DNA from: Saprospiraceae bacterium
Lineage (GTDB): Bacteria; Bacteroidota; Bacteroidia; Chitinophagales; Saprospiraceae
Length of the DNA: 35,302 nt
NCBI GenBank assembly: GCA_022841345.1
Contig: JALHRR010000052.1
Location: 1 to 35,302 of the forward strand
Direction: 5' to 3'
Shown: one piece after another, positions 14,292 to 22,565 of the stretch
Layout of the letters: each line of letters opens with the position of its first letter
Numbering within the stretch: position 1 is the stretch's first letter
Position numbers and translations under genes: made by a program
Notes under the pieces: generated by a model
The model's input: only the letters and a program-made list of their open reading frames with translations
Told to the model about the DNA's origin: nothing
The model's database searches: none

Positions 14292-16268
14292 ATGAAAAAG
14301 AATTCATTAATCAGTTCGGGTGTGATAGCCTTTATCTTCCTGGCTTTGTTACAGATGGGCTGCAGGCCGAAGTCTCCGGGTTCAGTGAGCGTAGGTGATG
14401 CGGCTTCGAAAGTGTATGTGCCGCCTGGAGAGCATGACGAGTTTTATAATATCGTGTCCGGAGGTTTTAATGGGCAAATTAGCGTAGTGGGCCTTCCTTC
14501 AGGACGAGTGCTTAAGATTCTACCCGTCTTTTCTGTGTTTCCTGAGAATGGATATGGCTATAGCGAAGAATCAAAACCTATGTTAAATACCTCACATGGA
14601 TTTGTTCCATGGGATGATTTACACCATATCGCTATCTCCACTACCAAAGGTGAGCATGATGGACGCTGGGCATTCGCCAATGCAAATAATACTCCCAGAA
14701 TTGCAAGGATTGACCTGACTACATTTGAAACTGCAGAAATTCTTGAAATTCCAAATAGTGCGGGAAATCACTCCTCCCCTTTTATAACAGAAAACACAGA
14801 ATATGTGGTGGCAAGTACCCGTTTCTCAGTTCCTATGGGTGAAGATGCTCAGAGAGATGTACCTATCAATTCATATAAGGAAAATTTCAAAGGCACGATC
14901 AGCTTTGTAAAAGTCGGAGATGACGGTACTATGGATATTGCATTCCAGTTAGTGACTCCTGGTGTAAACTTTGACCTTGCAAGAGCCGGAAAAGGTAAAT
15001 CACACGGTTGGTTTTTCTTCTCCTGCTATAATACAGAGCAAGCTTACAGTCTGCTGGAGGTGAATGCCTCGCAAAAGGATAAGGACTTTATCATGGCTGT
15101 CAACTGGAAAAAAGCGGAAGAATATATTAAAGCGGGAAAAGGAAAAAAAGTGAAGGCTAAATATGCTCACAACAAACTGGACCACAAAACACATATGACA
15201 ACTTCCACCATCAAAGAGGATGTGCTTCAGCTGGATATCAGGGATTTTGAGGACCTGGTTTATTTGATCCCTTGTCCCAAATCTCCACACGGTTGTGATG
15301 TGGATCCTACAGGCGAATACATTGTAGGTAGTGGTAAGCTGGCTGCGATGATCCCTGTCTTTTCATTTACCAAACTGATGACCGCTATCAACGGAAGTGA
15401 TTTTGAAGGAGAATATGATGGTCTTCCTGTTGTGAAGTATGAATCTGCACTTCACGGTATTGTTGAAAAACCGGGTTTAGGACCTCTACATACTGAATTC
15501 GATGGAAGAGGAAATGCATATACTTCTATGTTTGTATCTTCTGAGATCGTGAAATGGGATATCAGTACACTTCAGGTATTGGACAGAGCACCTACATATT
15601 ACTCTGTTGGTCACTTAATGATTCCCGGAGGATGTACCGCTAAGCCTCATGGCAAATATTTAGTCGCATACAACAAAATTACAAAGGACAGATATCTGCC
15701 GACCGGTCCTGAGCTTTGTCACTCTGCACAATTGTTTGACATAAGTGGTGATAAAATGAAGCTATTGCTTGATTTCCCTACGATCGGCGAACCGCATTAT
15801 GCTGAGGCTATCCCTGCAAGTCTGATCAAGGAAAAAAGTGTAAAAATCTACAAAATTGAAGATAATATGCACCCCCATGCAGTCAAGTCTGCTGCGGATG
15901 CCCGTGTAGTAAGAGAAGGAAATGTCGTGAGAATATATCTTACATCCATACGATCTCATTTTTCTCCTGACAATATTGAAGGTATTAAAGTGGGAGATGA
16001 AGTTTATTTCCATGTTACCAATATGGAACAGGACTGGGATGTACCTCATGGTTTCGCTATAAAGGGAGCAGATAATGCAGAGACATTGATCATGCCGGGT
16101 GCCACACAAACATTGAAGTGGTTGCCTAAAAGAGTTGGAATATATCCATTCTATTGTACAGACTTCTGTTCTGCTCTGCATCAGGAAATGCAGGGATATA
16201 TAAGAGTCTCACCGAAAGGTAGTAATGTACCGATAAAATATTCTCTCGATGGAGAAGAAGGAAAATAA
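14292..16268 (+). CDS. nosZ: Nitrous oxide reductase, clade II (Sec-dependent)
   Basis: Reduces N2O to N2 in the periplasm. The 658-residue protein has a Sec-type signal with a lipobox-like LLQMGC (Cys24) and no twin-arginine motif, the hallmark of clade II. The beta-propeller supplies seven CuZ histidines: His111, His112 (DDLHHI), His160 (GNHSSP), His238 (KSHGW), His333 (SPHGCDV), His400 (PLHTEFDG) and His453 (KPHGKY). The C-terminal cupredoxin domain has the CuA ligands His586 (VPHGF), Cys622, Cys626, His630 and Met633 in YCTDFCSALHQEM. All key residues are present, so the enzyme should be active. It follows the cytochrome c and fasciclin genes and is separated from the accessory genes by a hairpin at 16287-16311. 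Neither nirS/nirK nor norB is in view, so N2O may come from outside. Confidence 0.97.
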   Translation: MKKNSLISSGVIAFIFLALLQMGCRPKSPGSVSVGDAASKVYVPPGEHDEFYNIVSGGFNGQISVVGLPSGRVLKILPVFSVFPENGYGYSEESKPMLNTSHGFVPWDDLHHIAISTTKGEHDGRWAFANANNTPRIARIDLTTFETAEILEIPNSAGNHSSPFITENTEYVVASTRFSVPMGEDAQRDVPINSYKENFKGTISFVKVGDDGTMDIAFQLVTPGVNFDLARAGKGKSHGWFFFSCYNTEQAYSLLEVNASQKDKDFIMAVNWKKAEEYIKAGKGKKVKAKYAHNKLDHKTHMTTSTIKEDVLQLDIRDFEDLVYLIPCPKSPHGCDVDPTGEYIVGSGKLAAMIPVFSFTKLMTAINGSDFEGEYDGLPVVKYESALHGIVEKPGLGPLHTEFDGRGNAYTSMFVSSEIVKWDISTLQVLDRAPTYYSVGHLMIPGGCTAKPHGKYLVAYNKITKDRYLPTGPELCHSAQLFDISGDKMKLLLDFPTIGEPHYAEAIPASLIKEKSVKIYKIEDNMHPHAVKSAADARVVREGNVVRIYLTSIRSHFSPDNIEGIKVGDEVYFHVTNMEQDWDVPHGFAIKGADNAETLIMPGATQTLKWLPKRVGIYPFYCTDFCSALHQEMQGYIRVSPKGSNVPIKYSLDGEEGK

Positions 16269-16281
16269 ATAATAACATGTA

Positions 16282-16316
16282 GAAAGGTATGCCCTGCAAG
16301 TCGGGGCATACTTCTA
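16282..16316 (+). terminator. Hairpin between nosZ and the nos accessory genes (terminator or attenuator)
   Basis: GTATGCCC (16287-16294) pairs with GGGCATAC (16304-16311) around a 9-base loop; outer bases AGAA and TTCT extend the stem with one bulge. A short T-rich tract (TTCTATTTGTT) follows, weaker than a classic U-run. Because nosL, D, F and Y lie downstream in the same direction, partial termination or 3'-end protection of the nosZ message is more likely than full stop. Confidence 0.55.
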
Positions 16317-16340
16317 TTTGTTAGCATTAATAAAATTGAT

Positions 16341-16952
16341 ATGACTAAATTAACGCCGCTATCGAGATGGCTTATCTTAATTTCATCCCTGCTATTGATA
16401 ATTCTCTTTTTTACCCCAATATGGCAGATAGATCTTTGGGCACCGCAATATCCTGAATGGCTTAGCATGCAAATTTGGCTGTACCAGGTTTCAGGAGATA
16501 TCAATACGATTAATGGGCTCAACCATTACATTGGTATGAAGCATATTCAGACTGAGATGTTCCCGGAGTTTGGGATCATGCCCTATATCGCAGGCGGGAT
16601 GATAGTAACAGGCCTGTTATTATCCATATGGGGAAGGAAACCGGCTGCCTGGATTTGGTTGATAGTGTTGGTAGGAGCCGCAACAGCAGGATTTATTGAT
16701 TTTTATCTTTGGAGTTATGATTATGGACACAACCTGGATCCGAAAGCGGCAATCATAGTGCCAGGCATGGTATATCAGCCACCCCTTCTGGGTTCAAAGG
16801 AGTTATTAAATTTCGTAGCTTACGCAGGACCTGCTGTAGGAGGCTGGATCGCATTAGTTGCTGGTCTGCTCGCTGTCACCGCCTTATTAATTGAATTATT
16901 TAAAAAGAAACTGCAGCAGAAATTTACTTCCATGAGCGCTCTGTTAAAATAA
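16341..16952 (+). CDS. Nos accessory membrane protein, NosB-like
   Basis: A 203-residue membrane protein with about four transmembrane helices (roughly 9-28, 81-97, 102-122, 157-187). A periplasmic loop after the first helix contains TPIWQIDLWAPQYPEWLSMQIW and GLNHYIGMKHI. It lies directly downstream of nosZ, 10 bp before nosL. This matches NosB, the membrane protein that follows nosZ in clade II clusters such as that of Wolinella. Its function is not known; help in assembly, in copper handling or in electron supply to NosZ has been proposed on context alone. No metal-binding CxxC is present, but His and Met residues in the periplasmic loop could contact copper. The symbol is left blank because identity with Wolinella NosB cannot be shown here. 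Confidence 0.75.
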   Translation: MTKLTPLSRWLILISSLLLIILFFTPIWQIDLWAPQYPEWLSMQIWLYQVSGDINTINGLNHYIGMKHIQTEMFPEFGIMPYIAGGMIVTGLLLSIWGRKPAAWIWLIVLVGAATAGFIDFYLWSYDYGHNLDPKAAIIVPGMVYQPPLLGSKELLNFVAYAGPAVGGWIALVAGLLAVTALLIELFKKKLQQKFTSMSALLK

Positions 16953-16962
16953 AAACCTCGTT

Positions 16963-17409
16963 ATGAATTTACCTATTAGGAATTTCCTTTTCATTTTATG
17001 TCTGGCCATTGCAGCCTGCAGTTCGGAACCGGAGCCGATTGATTTTGGAAAAGATATGTGTACCTGGTGCAAGATGACCATTATGGATCCCAAATTTGGT
17101 ACTGAGTTAGTAACAGATAAAGGACGGGTGTACAAATTTGACGATATAAATTGCCTGGTCGAATACATGGTTGAGAACAAAATTTCAGATCAGGAGAAGC
17201 ATTCGCTCTATGTACTGGATTATAGTGATCCGGGTAAACTTATTGAAGCGAAGACTGCGAATTACATATATTCGGAGGAATTGCGCACTCCCATGGCAAG
17301 CAGAGTTGCTGCTTTCGGCATTGGAAGATTACAGCAGGCACACAGAGATCAATTGAAGGCTGAAGAAATAAACTGGGATCAGGTTTGGAAAAAGTTTAGC
17401 GAAGAATAG
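16963..17409 (+). CDS. nosL: Copper chaperone lipoprotein NosL
   Basis: Periplasmic lipoprotein of 148 residues that delivers Cu(I) for the NosZ centres. The signal peptide ends in lipobox AIAAC (Cys19). The NosL core begins with DMCTWCKMTIMD (Cys33, Cys36, Met38), the family's metal-binding motif, and continues with KFGTELVTDKGRVYKFDDINC and the conserved R-x-P-M/ASRVAAFG region. The gene is between the NosB-like protein and nosD with short gaps (10 and 18 bp). NosL works with the NosDFY ABC complex encoded next, so the set for copper loading is complete here. Confidence 0.95.
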   Translation: MNLPIRNFLFILCLAIAACSSEPEPIDFGKDMCTWCKMTIMDPKFGTELVTDKGRVYKFDDINCLVEYMVENKISDQEKHSLYVLDYSDPGKLIEAKTANYIYSEELRTPMASRVAAFGIGRLQQAHRDQLKAEEINWDQVWKKFSEE

Positions 17410-17427
17410 CAGAATAATATCAAGCTA

Positions 17428-18684
17428 ATGAACTGTTTAACAATCCACCGGGGCCTTTTATTATTACTTCTCAGTATTCTGGTTCCGCTACAGATGGAGG
17501 CTAATATAATAGAAGTTAAAGCAACTTCAGGGAAATCGATTTCTGGGGCAATTGCAACTGCAAAGGATGGCGATACTATCAAAGTATATCCCGGGATTTA
17601 TAAAGAAGCCAATATGGTAATAACTAAATCGTTGTATATTTTAGGTATTGATCACCCTGTGCTGGATGGTGAATTAAAGCATGAAATATTTACAATAGCA
17701 GCTTCAGATGTTATTATTGAGGGATTCAAAATAATTAACACCGGGCGATCCAGCATGGAAGATAAAGCAGCGATCAAATGCCTTGATGCAAATAATATAA
17801 TTATCAGGAATAACATCCTTCACCACACATTTTTTGGAATTCACATTTCAAATTCCTCAGGAATCATCATTGAATGTAATTACTTACTGACATATGGCGC
17901 ACATGAGTATGAACACGGGAACGGGATTCATCTTTGGAAATGTACTGATGCCTACCTTCAGGGCAATGTAATTGAGGGCCACAGAGATGGCATCTACTTT
18001 GAGTTTGTTACCAAATCAAAAATTATAAACAATATCAGCCGGAAAAACAAGCGTTACGGCCTCCACTTTATGTTTTCTCACGACGATGAATATTATCACA
18101 ATTCATTTATAAATAATGGAGCCGGAGTGGCGGTAATGTACACTACCAATGTCACGATGAGATACAATAAGTTTGAGGAAAACTGGGGTTCATCATCCTA
18201 TGGAATGCTGTTAAAAGACATCCGGGACAGCCATGTGGAATTTAATACATTTTCATCCAATACCACCGGGATCTATATGGAAGGAACCAGCCGCACGCTT
18301 TTTCATAAGAATGAATTCAGGGAAAACGGATATGCAGTGAAACTGATGGCAAGTTGTGATGATAATGTTTTCAGCAAGAATAATTTCAAAGGCAACACTT
18401 TTGATATTTCAACTAATGGCAAAACTATCCTCAATACGCTGGAGCACAATTACTGGGATAAATATCAGGGCTATGACAGAGACAGAAATGGCATTGGCGA
18501 TGTGCCTTACAGGCCTGTAAGTTTATTTTCTATGATTGTGGAACAGGTTCCGCCGGCAATGATATTGTGGCGAAGTTTTTTCGTTATGATACTAGACAGG
18601 GCTGAAAAATCTCTTCCGGTGGTCACTCCTGAAAATCTGAAAGATTTATCACCAAAAATGAAATCGTATGATCTCCATTCGTAA
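17428..18684 (+). CDS. nosD: Periplasmic copper-processing protein NosD
   Basis: A 418-residue exported protein with a signal peptide (hydrophobic stretch LLLLLLSILVPL) and a right-handed beta-helix built from CASH/parallel beta-helix repeats (about 35-360), seen as recurring N-I-I-x-x-N rungs such as NNIIIRNNIL and NSSGIIIECNYLL. It binds the NosFY transporter from the periplasm and passes copper from NosL to apo-NosZ. The C-terminal segment (after about 370) carries a hydrophobic MILWRSFFVMILDRAEK region as in other NosD proteins. The end overlaps nosF by 17 bases, indicating coupled translation. Confidence 0.95.
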   Translation: MNCLTIHRGLLLLLLSILVPLQMEANIIEVKATSGKSISGAIATAKDGDTIKVYPGIYKEANMVITKSLYILGIDHPVLDGELKHEIFTIAASDVIIEGFKIINTGRSSMEDKAAIKCLDANNIIIRNNILHHTFFGIHISNSSGIIIECNYLLTYGAHEYEHGNGIHLWKCTDAYLQGNVIEGHRDGIYFEFVTKSKIINNISRKNKRYGLHFMFSHDDEYYHNSFINNGAGVAVMYTTNVTMRYNKFEENWGSSSYGMLLKDIRDSHVEFNTFSSNTTGIYMEGTSRTLFHKNEFRENGYAVKLMASCDDNVFSKNNFKGNTFDISTNGKTILNTLEHNYWDKYQGYDRDRNGIGDVPYRPVSLFSMIVEQVPPAMILWRSFFVMILDRAEKSLPVVTPENLKDLSPKMKSYDLHS

Positions 18685-19384
18685 AGTCAGCAAAAAATTT
18701 AATAAGCTTCATGCGCTTCGGGAAATCGATCTGGATTTTGAGAAAGGAAAAGTGTACGCTCTTATCGGACCTAATGGAAGTGGTAAGACTACATTGATCA
18801 AATCAATCCTGGGACTCGTCATCCCTTCCGGTGGTGATATATTGGTAGATGGAGAATCTATCCAAAAATCATGGCTGTATCGTGAAAAAATAGGCTATAT
18901 GCCTCAAACAGGAAGGTATCCGGATAATTTGCAGATCGGACAGCTATTTGAAATGATGAAAAATATCCGAAGCAGCAACCAAAGCCTCGACGAGGAGCTG
19001 TATAATTTCTTTGATTTTGCTTTGCTGTCAAACAAAAGAATGCATACTCTTTCCGGAGGAACCAGACAGAAGGTTAGTGCGGCTCTGGCTTTTTTATTCA
19101 ATCCACCCATTTTAATTTTGGATGAACCCACTGCAGGGCTGGATCCCCTCGCGGTAGAAATTCTGAAAGAAAAAATTCTGCAGCAGAAGAAAGCCGGCAA
19201 ATTAATCATTATTACTTCTCATATCATGAGCGATCTGGATGATCTGGCGACAGACCTTGTATATGTTTACGAAGGAAATATAATCTATAATGATACTATT
19301 GATACTTTGAAAAAATCCACCAATGAGCAGCGTCTTGGAAAAGCAATCGTCCATTTGATGAACCAAAACTCCGTGCAACAGTGA
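18668..19384 (+). CDS. nosF: ABC transporter ATP-binding protein NosF
   Basis: Cytoplasmic ATPase of the NosDFY complex, 238 residues. Walker A GPNGSGKTT (34-42), Q-loop near YMPQ (77-80), signature LSGGTRQKVS (128-137), Walker B ILILDEP (148-154) with catalytic Glu153, and the H-loop in TSHIMSD are all intact. The start overlaps nosD by 17 bases and the stop overlaps the GTG of nosY by 4 (GTGA), typical of a tightly coupled transporter operon. It powers the conformational change needed for NosZ copper-cluster maturation. Confidence 0.95.
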   Translation: MISIRKVSKKFNKLHALREIDLDFEKGKVYALIGPNGSGKTTLIKSILGLVIPSGGDILVDGESIQKSWLYREKIGYMPQTGRYPDNLQIGQLFEMMKNIRSSNQSLDEELYNFFDFALLSNKRMHTLSGGTRQKVSAALAFLFNPPILILDEPTAGLDPLAVEILKEKILQQKKAGKLIIITSHIMSDLDDLATDLVYVYEGNIIYNDTIDTLKKSTNEQRLGKAIVHLMNQNSVQQ

Positions 19385-20148
19385 TCAGATTACTCAAATA
19401 CATCTTCTACGATATATTACGGACCCGGTTTATATTGTTTTATCTCTCATTTTTGTTGCTGAGCACATTTTTTATGTACCAGCTGGATACTGATACCTCC
19501 AAAGTGATCCTGAGTCTGCTCAGTATTTTATTGTTAATTGTCCCACTGATCAGCGGGGTTTTTACGACCATCCATTTTTACAATTCTTACGAGTTTACGG
19601 AATTAATGTTGGCCCAGCCCTTACGCCGGGAGACTGTATTTCTGGCACAATATATTGCTGTGGCCTCTTCTTTGTGTGTTGCATTTGTTGTAGGCGTAGG
19701 TTTTCCGACACTTATATACGGGGTCAATTCCAGCAGTCTCACATTACTCTATACCGGCTTGATGCTGACCCTTGTGTTCGTTTCTCTGGCATTTTTAGTA
19801 GCCGTACTGACTAGAGATAAGGCAAAAGCCATTGGAGTTACTTTGCTGGTATGGTTCTTTTTCTCCCTGATTTACGATGCAATTTTACTTTGGGTAGTGT
19901 ATGCATTTGGTGAATATCCGCTGGACAAAACATTGTTGGTCCTTGTTTCATTAAACCCTGTAGATTTGGCAAGAATCCTGATGATTCTTAAGCTGGACAT
20001 TTCTGCCTTGATGGGATATACCGGTGCTTTGTACAAAGATTTCTTTGGCAACTATAGCGGTATGCTTTTCTCCACTTCCATTTTATTGGTTTGGATTTTG
20101 GTCCCGGTTTGGATAGCTTTGAGGGTGTTTAAGAAGAAGGATATATGA
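19381..20148 (+). CDS. nosY: ABC transporter permease NosY
   Basis: A 255-residue inner-membrane permease with six predicted helices (near residues 13-33, 43-64, 85-112, 119-142, 151-175 and 228-246), the ABC-2 type layout of NosY. It starts with GTG within the nosF stop (4-base overlap). Sequence features fit NosY: IFYDILRTRFILFY at the N-terminus, RDKAKAIGVTLLVWFFFSLIYD, and SLNPVDLARILMIL. It is the last gene of the nos operon; a strong hairpin lies about 225 bp downstream in the repeat island. No nosR, nosG or nosH homologue is present, as is usual in Bacteroidota. Confidence 0.95.
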   Translation: MIRLLKYIFYDILRTRFILFYLSFLLLSTFFMYQLDTDTSKVILSLLSILLLIVPLISGVFTTIHFYNSYEFTELMLAQPLRRETVFLAQYIAVASSLCVAFVVGVGFPTLIYGVNSSSLTLLYTGLMLTLVFVSLAFLVAVLTRDKAKAIGVTLLVWFFFSLIYDAILLWVVYAFGEYPLDKTLLVLVSLNPVDLARILMILKLDISALMGYTGALYKDFFGNYSGMLFSTSILLVWILVPVWIALRVFKKKDI

Positions 20149-20271
20149 TAGCTAGTGAGAATAACAGCCGGGAAGAAGGGGTAAGGCGTAAGGAGTAAGT
20201 GGTAAGTTAACAGCCGGGAAATAGGCTATAAGGAGCGAGAATAACAGCCGCTTCTAGCTGCAGGCTACTGA

Positions 20272-20346
20272 CAAACAGCCGGTGTGGTCGTGAAGAGTTG
20301 TGGGTGTAAACCCTATCCCGGCCTTTCCCCTGGAAGGGAAAGGAGA
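20272..20346. repeat. 75-bp dispersed repeat, copy 2
   Basis: Same orientation as 4489-4563, 69 of 75 bases equal by hand. The hairpin arms CCTTTCCC (20322-20329) and GGGAAAGG (20336-20343) are conserved. Confidence 0.85.
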
Positions 20347-20373
20347 AAAGTCAAACTGCCAGGATGAACGAGC

Positions 20374-20400
20374 AAAAAAGGTACTAAACGTACCTTTTTT
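20374..20400 (+). terminator. Rho-independent-type hairpin after nosY
   Basis: AAAAAAGGTAC (20374-20384) and GTACCTTTTTT (20390-20400) form a perfect 11-bp stem with a 5-base loop; the stem ends in an A-run on one side and a T-run on the other, so it could terminate transcription from both directions between the convergent genes. Confidence 0.6.
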
Positions 20401-20556
20401 GTGAAGTGAACCGAGTAGTGAAGCGAGCCCCGCTGAGCAAAACTACGAGGCTACTCAAATTCCGAATGAAACACTCAGAACAGCCAATAGAGCCGGGAAT
20501 AATCCAAAGGATGAAATGCTGTAATGTATGTACGTGCCTGCTTGTTGTTTGCGCCA

Positions 20557-20670
20557 GCTGTCACCTCCTAAATAAATTGGCTGCATAGCAGACAATTTAT
20601 TTAGGGGATGTCACCATTTGCCGCAGGCAAAGGATGTCACCTTGCGAGCGCAGCGATGCAAGATGTCACC
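20557..20670. repeat. Hairpin/linker array in island 2 (linker GATGTCACC)
   Basis: The linker GATGTCACC occurs at 20607-20615, 20633-20641 and 20662-20670, with a variant GCTGTCACC at 20557-20565. Between the linkers lie different inverted repeats: CCTAAATAAATTG (20567-20579) with CAATTTATTTAGG (20593-20605), perfect over 13 bp; TTTGCC (20617-20622) with GGCAAA (20626-20631); and CTTGC (20641-20645) with GCAAG (20658-20662). The linker is conserved while the stems differ in sequence. Confidence 0.72.
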
Positions 20671-20706
20671 AAATTGACCACTTCGGCCCGACCAAAGTTG
20701 CTCTAC

Positions 20707-21255
20707 TTATGCCTTCCCTGACTTTCCTCTCTTTTTAGAACCGGAAGATCCCTTTTCCCAGAATTTCCAGTTGGATGATTTGGCTTTTTTTGTGCGCTTG
20801 ACGAGGATGTAGCGGACTGAGATGGCAGTTTCCAGTTCAAGTATGCGATAGCCGCCCACCAGATTGATGGTGGGTTTCATATCCCATGAGAAATTGAGTT
20901 TTCCGAGGGTCAGTTCAGCGCCGGCGATCGGGCTGATACCGAATTTAATATCTGTGGTAGTAGTTTCAGGTGGTGCATACCAGCCAATATGAGGTCCCAC
21001 ACCTAAATACATATTTAATCCTTTTGTGATTATTGGGTAATGTCTTTCGTACAAAAGTGAGAATTGAGAAGAGGGATATCTGAAACTTGTCTGTAGCATT
21101 CCTTCGAGGGTTGACCGCTCTCCTATCCTGTACTTACCGGTAATTCCGATTTCTGTACCTAAACGGATTCCGACAGCTGCTTTATAGTTTTGAGCTGATA
21201 GACTCAATGAAAAAAAACAAAGGAAAAGAATACTGATGACAAGTGTTTTGTACAT
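20707..21255 (-). CDS. Outer-membrane beta-barrel-like protein with Lys-rich tail
   Basis: A 182-residue exported protein. A signal peptide (1-22, ending SLSAQ) is followed by alternating amphipathic strands rich in Gly and aromatic residues (GIRLGTEIGITGKYRI, GLNMYLGVGPHIGWY, INLVGGYRILELETAISVRYIL), the pattern of small Bacteroidota outer-membrane barrel proteins. The barrel-like part ends at about residue 153; the last 30 residues (KRTKKAKSSNWKFWEKGSSG and on) are strongly basic, which is unusual because such barrels normally end in a membrane-embedded aromatic residue. The function is not recognisable. A -7 element TATGTTTG lies upstream. It converges with nosY. Confidence 0.75.
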   Translation of the reverse strand: MYKTLVISILFLCFFSLSLSAQNYKAAVGIRLGTEIGITGKYRIGERSTLEGMLQTSFRYPSSQFSLLYERHYPIITKGLNMYLGVGPHIGWYAPPETTTTDIKFGISPIAGAELTLGKLNFSWDMKPTINLVGGYRILELETAISVRYILVKRTKKAKSSNWKFWEKGSSGSKKRGKSGKA

Positions 21256-21288
21256 ACCCCGGGGATTATATTATAAAGTAATGTAATA

Positions 21289-21296
21289 CAAACATA
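21289..21296 (-). promoter_or_regulatory. -7 element of the outer-membrane protein gene
   Basis: TATGTTTG on the minus strand fits TAnnTTTG, 34 bp upstream of the ATG at 21255. No good TTTG is seen at the right distance. Confidence 0.4.
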
Positions 21297-21518
21297 TAAT
21301 ATGTCTGCGAATTTTTACTGTTTTAGTAAATCAAATTTGTAGACTTTCAGGTAACAGATGTATAAATATCTTATGTGCGAATACAATCAGAAGTGATGTA
21401 ATACTATAGGTCGAAAGTGAAAAAAGTAATCATAAGCCTAAGCCAATAATTCAGATTCTCTCCAAAGACGTTCGAATATTACTTTTTGTTATATACAATT
21501 GTGCTTATTTTGCATGGT

Positions 21519-22253
21519 ATGAATCTTAACATTGGACGTATTGCATTTTATTTGAGAGCAGGGAACAAGTATAAAATACATTCTCCATTGTTATTTTCAT
21601 TCACAAATGAGGTAATTGAAGATAATGACACATATTATGCCGACCTCGATTTGCAGAAACTTCATGAAATGATTTTGGCCAATCATCCGGCTTTAAAGAC
21701 AAAGCCCCTTCCGCTAAAAATCTACCACACACTTTTCAGAATTACAAAATGGTTTAAGCCGGAACAAATGTTCATCTCAGGAAGAGATGATGTGGGTATG
21801 AGTGCTTTGTCCTTATACTATGGCGCCAGAAATGCTGGTCTGAATATTCAATCTGCAGGTTCTGAAAAGGACGAACTGAGTCGAACACATTTCAAAATGC
21901 TGAAGCTTTCTGAACCTCCTGTCTTTTGGCAAAATGATACTCTATCCGGGCTAAAAGATCAACAACACAAATCTATCCTCTTGCTGGATGCCTGTGATAT
22001 AGATTCTCAAAAATTAAAGCTGGGAGATGAAATACTCCGGGGCGCTCAGCAACAAGCTTGTCTGATTATCTGCAATTTGTCAAAATCAAAAACTATCAGA
22101 AAGGAATGGATAAATATGAGCAAATCCGGAAAGCGGGGATGTTTCTTTATTGATTTGTATGATCTGGGGGTTGTAATTTACACGCATTCTGATCAGGAGT
22201 CGGTGTATGAGGCGATTGTGAGTTACAGGAGGAAGTGGTTTCAGGTGTATTGA
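21519..22253 (+). CDS. Degenerate SAM-methyltransferase-like protein, function unknown
   Basis: A protein of 244 residues from the ATG at 21519 (MNLNIGRIAFYLRAGNKYKIHSP); the frame is open further upstream to 21486 but the N-terminal IAFYLRAGN...IHSPLLFSF fits a known Bacteroidota family that starts there. In that family (class I SAM-dependent methyltransferase-like, with VHSPFVF near the N-terminus) a glycine-rich SAM motif follows; here the corresponding FISGRDDVGMSALSLYYGAR lacks the usual Asp-x-Gly-x-Gly pattern. Hence it may be a non-catalytic relative. No signal peptide or transmembrane helix is evident. It stands alone, divergent from the outer-membrane protein and convergent with the AAA ATPase gene. 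Confidence 0.6.
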   Translation: MNLNIGRIAFYLRAGNKYKIHSPLLFSFTNEVIEDNDTYYADLDLQKLHEMILANHPALKTKPLPLKIYHTLFRITKWFKPEQMFISGRDDVGMSALSLYYGARNAGLNIQSAGSEKDELSRTHFKMLKLSEPPVFWQNDTLSGLKDQQHKSILLLDACDIDSQKLKLGDEILRGAQQQACLIICNLSKSKTIRKEWINMSKSGKRGCFFIDLYDLGVVIYTHSDQESVYEAIVSYRRKWFQVY

Positions 22254-22286
22254 GTTATGGGGGGATTTGATTGTATCAACGGGACT

Positions 22287-22459
22287 GTGATGGTTCGATA
22301 AACTCACTACAGGTGTTTTTCTGCGCCTTCGGCTGGAAAAGTGATGGTTCGATTCACTGCGTTCACTCACCACGAGTGTTTTTTCATAGGATAAACCATG
22401 AAAAAGTGATGTCTCCGAAATATTTGACTGCAGATCAGTCAATTATTTCGGAGGTGATG
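22287..22459. repeat. Hairpin/linker array in island 3 (linker GTGATG)
   Basis: GTGATG, part of the GGTGATGTC linker, occurs at 22287, 22341, 22406 and 22454. The hairpins between are all different: TTTTC (22317-22321) with GAAAA and inner GCC-TTC-GGC (22325-22333); TTTTTCAT (22380-22387) with ATGAAAAA (22398-22405); and an 18-bp stem with one mismatch, CTCCGAAATATTTGACTG (22413-22430) with CAGTCAATTATTTCGGAG (22436-22453), which exactly fills the space between two linkers. Confidence 0.72.
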
Positions 22460-22565
22460 TGCGATTCCTTAGATGGCGAGCACAGCCTCGCCACGGAGCT
22501 CGCGATTGGGTAGTGGGTAGGTGTGTGTGTTTGTTAGAGGAGCTAGACCCAATGCTGCTTCCATG

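Larger units (their letters stand above)
20149..20706. repeat. Gene-free composite repeat island 2
   Basis: A 558-bp gap between convergent genes (nosY and the outer-membrane protein) with no credible gene. It holds four in-phase heptamers GTAAGGC-GTAAGGA-GTAAGTG-GTAAGTT (20181-20208), AACAGCC words at 20163, 20208, 20243, 20274 and 20482, the second copy of the 75-bp repeat, a strong hairpin at 20374-20400, and a hairpin/linker array at 20557-20670. The 20-base word CGAGAATAACAGCCGCTTCT is identical to one in island 1 (at 4120). Confidence 0.72.

Noticed and set aside
20406-20588. 60-codon frame in island 2
   Set aside because: Overlaps an inverted repeat and an AACAGCC word; composition is not protein-like.
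20557-20670. Linker array as a CRISPR array
   Set aside because: The repeated part is only about 9 bases, the spacers are self-complementary and of unequal length, and no cas gene is near.
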